Under the pieces are notes generated by a model. That model ran no database searches. It was given only the letters and a program-made list of their open reading frames with translations, and had not been told where the DNA came from. Shown here in pieces: positions 13,197 through 15,851 of a stretch of DNA of 15,851 nucleotides (positions are counted from its first letter, which is position 1; each line of letters starts with the position of its first letter). The stretch is from Oscillospiraceae bacterium (lineage in GTDB: Bacteria; Bacillota; Clostridia; Oscillospirales; Ruminococcaceae). The stretch is taken from assembly GCA_902798675.1 (NCBI GenBank), contig CADBXQ010000004.1:1-15851 (forward strand), given 5' to 3'. The translations under genes and the position numbers were made by a program.

Positions 13197-15275
13197 TTGG
13201 AATTATTGAGCAATTTTGGATCTAAGGTTTTTAACGATGAGGTTATGAAACGTCATTTGCCTTCCCAAACATATCAAAGCCTTAAAAAATCTATTGAGCT
13301 GTCGCTTCCGCTTGAGCCTGATATTGCGCCAATCGTTGCTGCAGCTATGAAAGACTGGGCGGTTGAAAACGGCGCAACCCATTATACGCATTGGTTTCAG
13401 CCAATGACAGGGATAACAGCCGGAAAACATGAAAGTTTTATCAACACGAAAAATAAAAAAGCCGAGCTTGAATTTTCCGGAAAAGAGTTGATTAAAGGCG
13501 AGCCAGACGCGTCATCTTTTCCAAATGGGGGCCTCAGAAACACCTTTGAAGCCAGGGGATACACAACCTGGGACTGCACTTCGCCCGCCTTTGTTAAAGG
13601 AAAAACTCTATATATTCCAACCGCTTTTTGTTCATATAACGGGGAAGCTCTTGACGCAAAAACTCCGCTTTTAAAGTCTATGGACGCCGTTTCAGAGCAG
13701 GCAATCAGGATTCTTCGAGCTTTTGGAGATCATTCAACAACTCGTGTTGTTCCAACTGTTGGGGCAGAACAGGAATATTTTCTAATAGACAGGAAAAATT
13801 ATGAAAAACGCTTGGATTTAAAAATATGCGGGCGGACAATGTTTGGAACCAAGCCCCCCAAAGGCCAGGAAATGGATGATCATTATTGCGGCCGGATTCG
13901 GATTCGGGTTTCTGAATATATGTATGACCTAGACAAAACCTTGTGGTCGCTGGGTGTGTGTTCTAAAACCAGACACAACGAAGTCGCTCCTGCTCAGCAC
14001 GAAATGGCTCCAATGTTTGAGTCCTGCAATCTGGCATCAGACCACAATCAGTTAACAATGGAAATGATGAGGGTTATCGCGAAAAAACATGACTTGGCTT
14101 GCCTTTTGCATGAAAAGCCGTTTGAATATGTTAATGGCTCCGGGAAACACAATAACTGGGCGCTTGCAACAAACTCTGGAAAAAATTTGTTTGACGTTGG
14201 AAAAACCAAAGAAGAACATCTCCAGTTTTTGATTTTCCTGTGCGCTGTTATACGAGCTGTTGATTTGCATTCTGGGCTTTTGAGAATGACCGCGGCTTCT
14301 GCTGGAAACGACAAGCGTCTTGGAGGTCAGGAAGCGCCTCCGTCCATAATATCCATATTTTTAGGAGAATATCTGACTAAAATTTTAGAAAATATTGCTT
14401 CGGGAGATTTGGATTTTGACAAAGGTTCTTCAAGCGTTTTAGTGACACGTGTGGATATTTTGCCCAATCCTCCTAAAGACAGCAGCGACAGAAACAGAAC
14501 CTCGCCTTTTGCATTCACCGGAAATAAGTTTGAATTTCGAATGCTTGGCGCGTCTGAATCGATATCTCTTTCAACAACTGTTTTAAACTTGATTGTTGCC
14601 GAATCTTTGGAATGCTTTGCAGATATTATGGAAAATGAAAATAATCTTGATAAATCTGTTTTAAAAATAGTCTCAGAAACCGTTAAAAACCACGGTAAAA
14701 TAGTTTTTAACGGCAATGGATACACCAAAAAATGGGAACAAGAAGCAAAGTCTAGAGGGCTTTTTAATCTGAAAAACACAGTCGAAGCGTCTGGCGAATT
14801 CATTAAACAAGAAAACATAGATATGTTTGAGCATTTTGGGGTTTTTTCAAAATCCGAATGCTATGCAAGGCGCGACATAATGCTTGGAATCTATTGCAAA
14901 ACAATTGGCATAGAAGCCCACACAATGCTTGAAATGACCAGCCGCCAAATTCTTCCCGCAATCGTTGAATATAGCGCCAAACTTAGCAAAACATACCTGA
15001 ATTTAAAGGAATGCCGAATTGAAAACAAAACGCTTTTGGCTGAGCTTAATATGCTCTCAAAGTCGATTGACAGGATCACTTTGGCTAAAAATAATCTTTG
15101 CGAATCGCTGGATAAAAATGATTTTAAAAACAAGCTGGAAAAGGCGACGCATTATTGTGAATTGGTTCTTAAAAACATGACTATTTTGAGAAAACATGTT
15201 GATGATGTTGAAAAATCCATTCCTAAAAACATATGGCCAATTCCTTCTGTGACCGATTTGCTATATCGCGTCTAG
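13197..15275 (+). CDS. glnN: Type III glutamine synthetase (GlnN)
   Basis: Makes glutamine from glutamate, ammonia and ATP. It has 692 residues, the length of GSIII rather than the ~450 of GSI. Seen: the GSIII N-terminal region with HYTHWFQPMTGITAGKHESF (61-80); the metal/glutamate-binding VGAEQEYFL (188-196); RHNEVAPAQHEMAP; NGSGKHNNWAL near 317; GGQEAPPSIISIFLG; and a long helical C terminus ending IPKNIWPIPSVTDLLYRV. The start is TTG 13197. Base use differs from the genes up to folC: the coding strand carries far more C (a sample line, 14461-14520, has 10 G and 21 C; metG 1321-1380 has 21 G and 5 C). No glutamine riboswitch or operator was recognised in the 55-base gap after ireB. After the stop there is only an AT-only palindrome TAAAAAATTTTTA (about 15279), not a convincing terminator. 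Confidence 0.97.
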   Translation: MELLSNFGSKVFNDEVMKRHLPSQTYQSLKKSIELSLPLEPDIAPIVAAAMKDWAVENGATHYTHWFQPMTGITAGKHESFINTKNKKAELEFSGKELIKGEPDASSFPNGGLRNTFEARGYTTWDCTSPAFVKGKTLYIPTAFCSYNGEALDAKTPLLKSMDAVSEQAIRILRAFGDHSTTRVVPTVGAEQEYFLIDRKNYEKRLDLKICGRTMFGTKPPKGQEMDDHYCGRIRIRVSEYMYDLDKTLWSLGVCSKTRHNEVAPAQHEMAPMFESCNLASDHNQLTMEMMRVIAKKHDLACLLHEKPFEYVNGSGKHNNWALATNSGKNLFDVGKTKEEHLQFLIFLCAVIRAVDLHSGLLRMTAASAGNDKRLGGQEAPPSIISIFLGEYLTKILENIASGDLDFDKGSSSVLVTRVDILPNPPKDSSDRNRTSPFAFTGNKFEFRMLGASESISLSTTVLNLIVAESLECFADIMENENNLDKSVLKIVSETVKNHGKIVFNGNGYTKKWEQEAKSRGLFNLKNTVEASGEFIKQENIDMFEHFGVFSKSECYARRDIMLGIYCKTIGIEAHTMLEMTSRQILPAIVEYSAKLSKTYLNLKECRIENKTLLAELNMLSKSIDRITLAKNNLCESLDKNDFKNKLEKATHYCELVLKNMTILRKHVDDVEKSIPKNIWPIPSVTDLLYRV

Positions 15276-15310
15276 CTTAAAAAATTTTTAGAATAAATGT
15301 CGAAATGGTC

Positions 15311-15339
15311 TTGAATTTAATTTTAAAATGTGATATACT
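15311..15339 (+). promoter_or_regulatory. Sigma-A promoter with extended -10, for the SCIFF cassette
   Basis: TTGAAT (15311-15316), 17 bases, TATACT (15334-15339), with TG at 15331-15332. Predicted start is about 15346, leaving a leader near 36 nt before the SCIFF GTG. Confidence 0.72.
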
Positions 15340-15368
15340 CTTTTTGTTGTTTAAAAAATATTGATTTT

Positions 15369-15374
15369 GGAGTG
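15369..15374 (+). promoter_or_regulatory. Shine-Dalgarno deciding the GTG start of the SCIFF gene
   Basis: GGAGTG at 15369-15374, with GGAG ending 9 bases before GTG 15382. ATG 15375 lies out of frame with the peptide. Confidence 0.65.
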
Positions 15375-15381
15375 ATGAATT

Positions 15382-15537
15382 GTGGAACATATTAAATCCT
15401 TAAACGAGGCTAACCTGAAGCAAACAGCATGTGAAGGTGGATGTGGGGAGTGTCAAACATCTTGCCAATCCGCCTGCAAAACATCCTGCACGGTTGCAAA
15501 TCAAAAATGTGAAAAAGACGAAAGCGGCGCCCTTTAA
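15382..15537 (+). CDS. scfA: SCIFF ranthipeptide precursor (six-cysteines-in-forty-five-residues)
   Basis: Ribosomally made peptide precursor of 51 residues. It starts MEHIKSLNEAN and carries the near-invariant core CGECQTSCQSACKTSC followed by TVANQKC. Cysteines are at 17, 21, 24, 28, 32, 36 and 43, seven in all, one more than the family name implies. Members of the family are modified by a dedicated radical SAM maturase, which forms thioether links from Cys to a non-alpha carbon of a partner residue (in the characterised CteA a Cys-Thr link; by position C32 and T37 here would correspond, from memory). The maturase gene begins 101 bases downstream. The start is GTG with a good Shine-Dalgarno. 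The gene is too small for most automatic callers. SCIFF is almost confined to Clostridia, where it is very widespread; its role is unknown, with a signalling function suggested. Confidence 0.95.
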   Translation: MEHIKSLNEANLKQTACEGGCGECQTSCQSACKTSCTVANQKCEKDESGAL

Positions 15538-15638
15538 GCGGCCGATTTGGCGTGCTGGAGAAGGATTTAACAGTGTGTGTGTTTGAGGGAGGGAGCTACG
15601 GCAGTATAGTTTTTTTGAAACTTATTGCCTAAATTCAA
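15538..15638 (+). other. Spacer between SCIFF precursor and maturase
   Basis: 101 bases with no gene. It contains a direct repeat AAGCGGC at the precursor end (15522-15528) and at 15536-15542, a purine-rich run GAGGGAGGGAGC around 15587, and a T7 run after 15608. No clear terminator hairpin or second promoter was seen. GAGAAGGATTTAA resembles part of repeat copy B but the surrounding sequence does not extend the match. Confidence 0.4.
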
Positions 15639-15851
15639 ATGATTCATAAATATTCTATGTCTGGTTATAATATAGTTTTGGACGTTGAAAGCGGCGGAGT
15701 TTTTGTTATGGATGATCTTGCTTTTAAAATGCTTGATGATCTTGGCGCTCCGATGCAAAAAAAATGTCCGAATGAGCTTTTCGAAAAATTCCCTGATTAT
15801 TCTCAAGAGGACGTAAAAAACAGCTATGATGAGATATATTCGTTATATGCA
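15639..15851 (+). CDS. scfB: SCIFF radical SAM maturase, N-terminal part (runs off the window)
   Basis: The first 71 codons are open to the window end. The N terminus MIHKYSMSGYNIVLDVESGG, then VFVMDDLAF, is the characteristic beginning of the thioether-forming SCIFF peptide maturases, a region belonging to the RiPP-recognition-type domain that holds the leader peptide. The radical SAM CxxxCxxC motif and the C-terminal SPASM clusters would lie beyond the window. The start ATG 15639 fits the family exactly, but no good Shine-Dalgarno precedes it (AAACTTATTGCCTAAATTCA), suggesting lower translation than the precursor. It is presumably cotranscribed with the precursor from the promoter at 15311-15339. 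Confidence 0.92.
   Translation, partial: MIHKYSMSGYNIVLDVESGGVFVMDDLAFKMLDDLGAPMQKKCPNELFEKFPDYSQEDVKNSYDEIYSLYA

Noticed and set aside
15545..15605. A sixth degenerate copy of the repeat (GAGAAGGATTTAA, then GAGCTACGGCAGT)
   Set aside because: Only about 13 contiguous bases match and the spacing between the two matching pieces differs from the other copies; could be chance.
15567..15806. Minus-strand 79-codon frame across the SCIFF maturase
   Set aside because: It is the shadow of the clear + strand maturase frame and matches nothing recognisable.
1..15851. tRNA, rRNA, CRISPR array, T-box or known riboswitch
   Set aside because: I looked for T-loop GTTCGA-type boxes, evenly spaced short repeats and the T-box GGGTGGNACCGCG motif, including before valS, and found none.

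Overview
The window looks like a chromosomal stretch of a low-GC Clostridia-class bacterium. Four things point there: a SCIFF peptide with its radical SAM maturase, an IreB-family regulator, the trmK-nif3-rqcH run and a type III glutamine synthetase. Genes on the + strand from metG to folC are rich in G and T, with only cca on the - strand, which suggests the + strand is the replication-leading strand here. This is inferred from protein motifs and gene order; no species can be named.

Layout. 2-2373: the end of metG (methionyl-tRNA synthetase) followed by tatD, whose frame is broken by one in-frame TAG 36 codons before its natural end. 2462-4170: tadA (+) and cca (-) are convergent and share a CTAG palindrome as their two stop codons. 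4171-4865: a gene-free stretch with the cca promoter and two tandem copies of a ~200 bp repeat. 4995-12143: a compact co-directional run trmK, nif3, rqcH, valS, folC; most junctions overlap or nearly touch, and a promoter lies just before trmK. 12144-12895: a second gene-free stretch holding three more copies of the repeat, one of them inverted and one partial, then the ireB promoter. 12896-15275: ireB and glnN. 15311-15851: promoter, the SCIFF precursor gene and the first 71 codons of its radical SAM maturase, which runs off the edge.

Function. Most genes serve tRNA and translation: MetRS, ValRS, wobble A34 deamination (TadA), CCA addition, m1A22 methylation (TrmK) and rescue of stalled 50S subunits (RqcH). 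FolC links to one-carbon metabolism. IreB and GlnN belong to Ser/Thr-kinase signalling and nitrogen assimilation. The last cassette makes a ranthipeptide-type ribosomal natural product.

The least explained element is the repeat family: five copies in the two long intergenic stretches and none inside the genes. Four copies carry a short hairpin whose base changes keep pairing, which hints at a structured RNA or a small non-autonomous mobile element.
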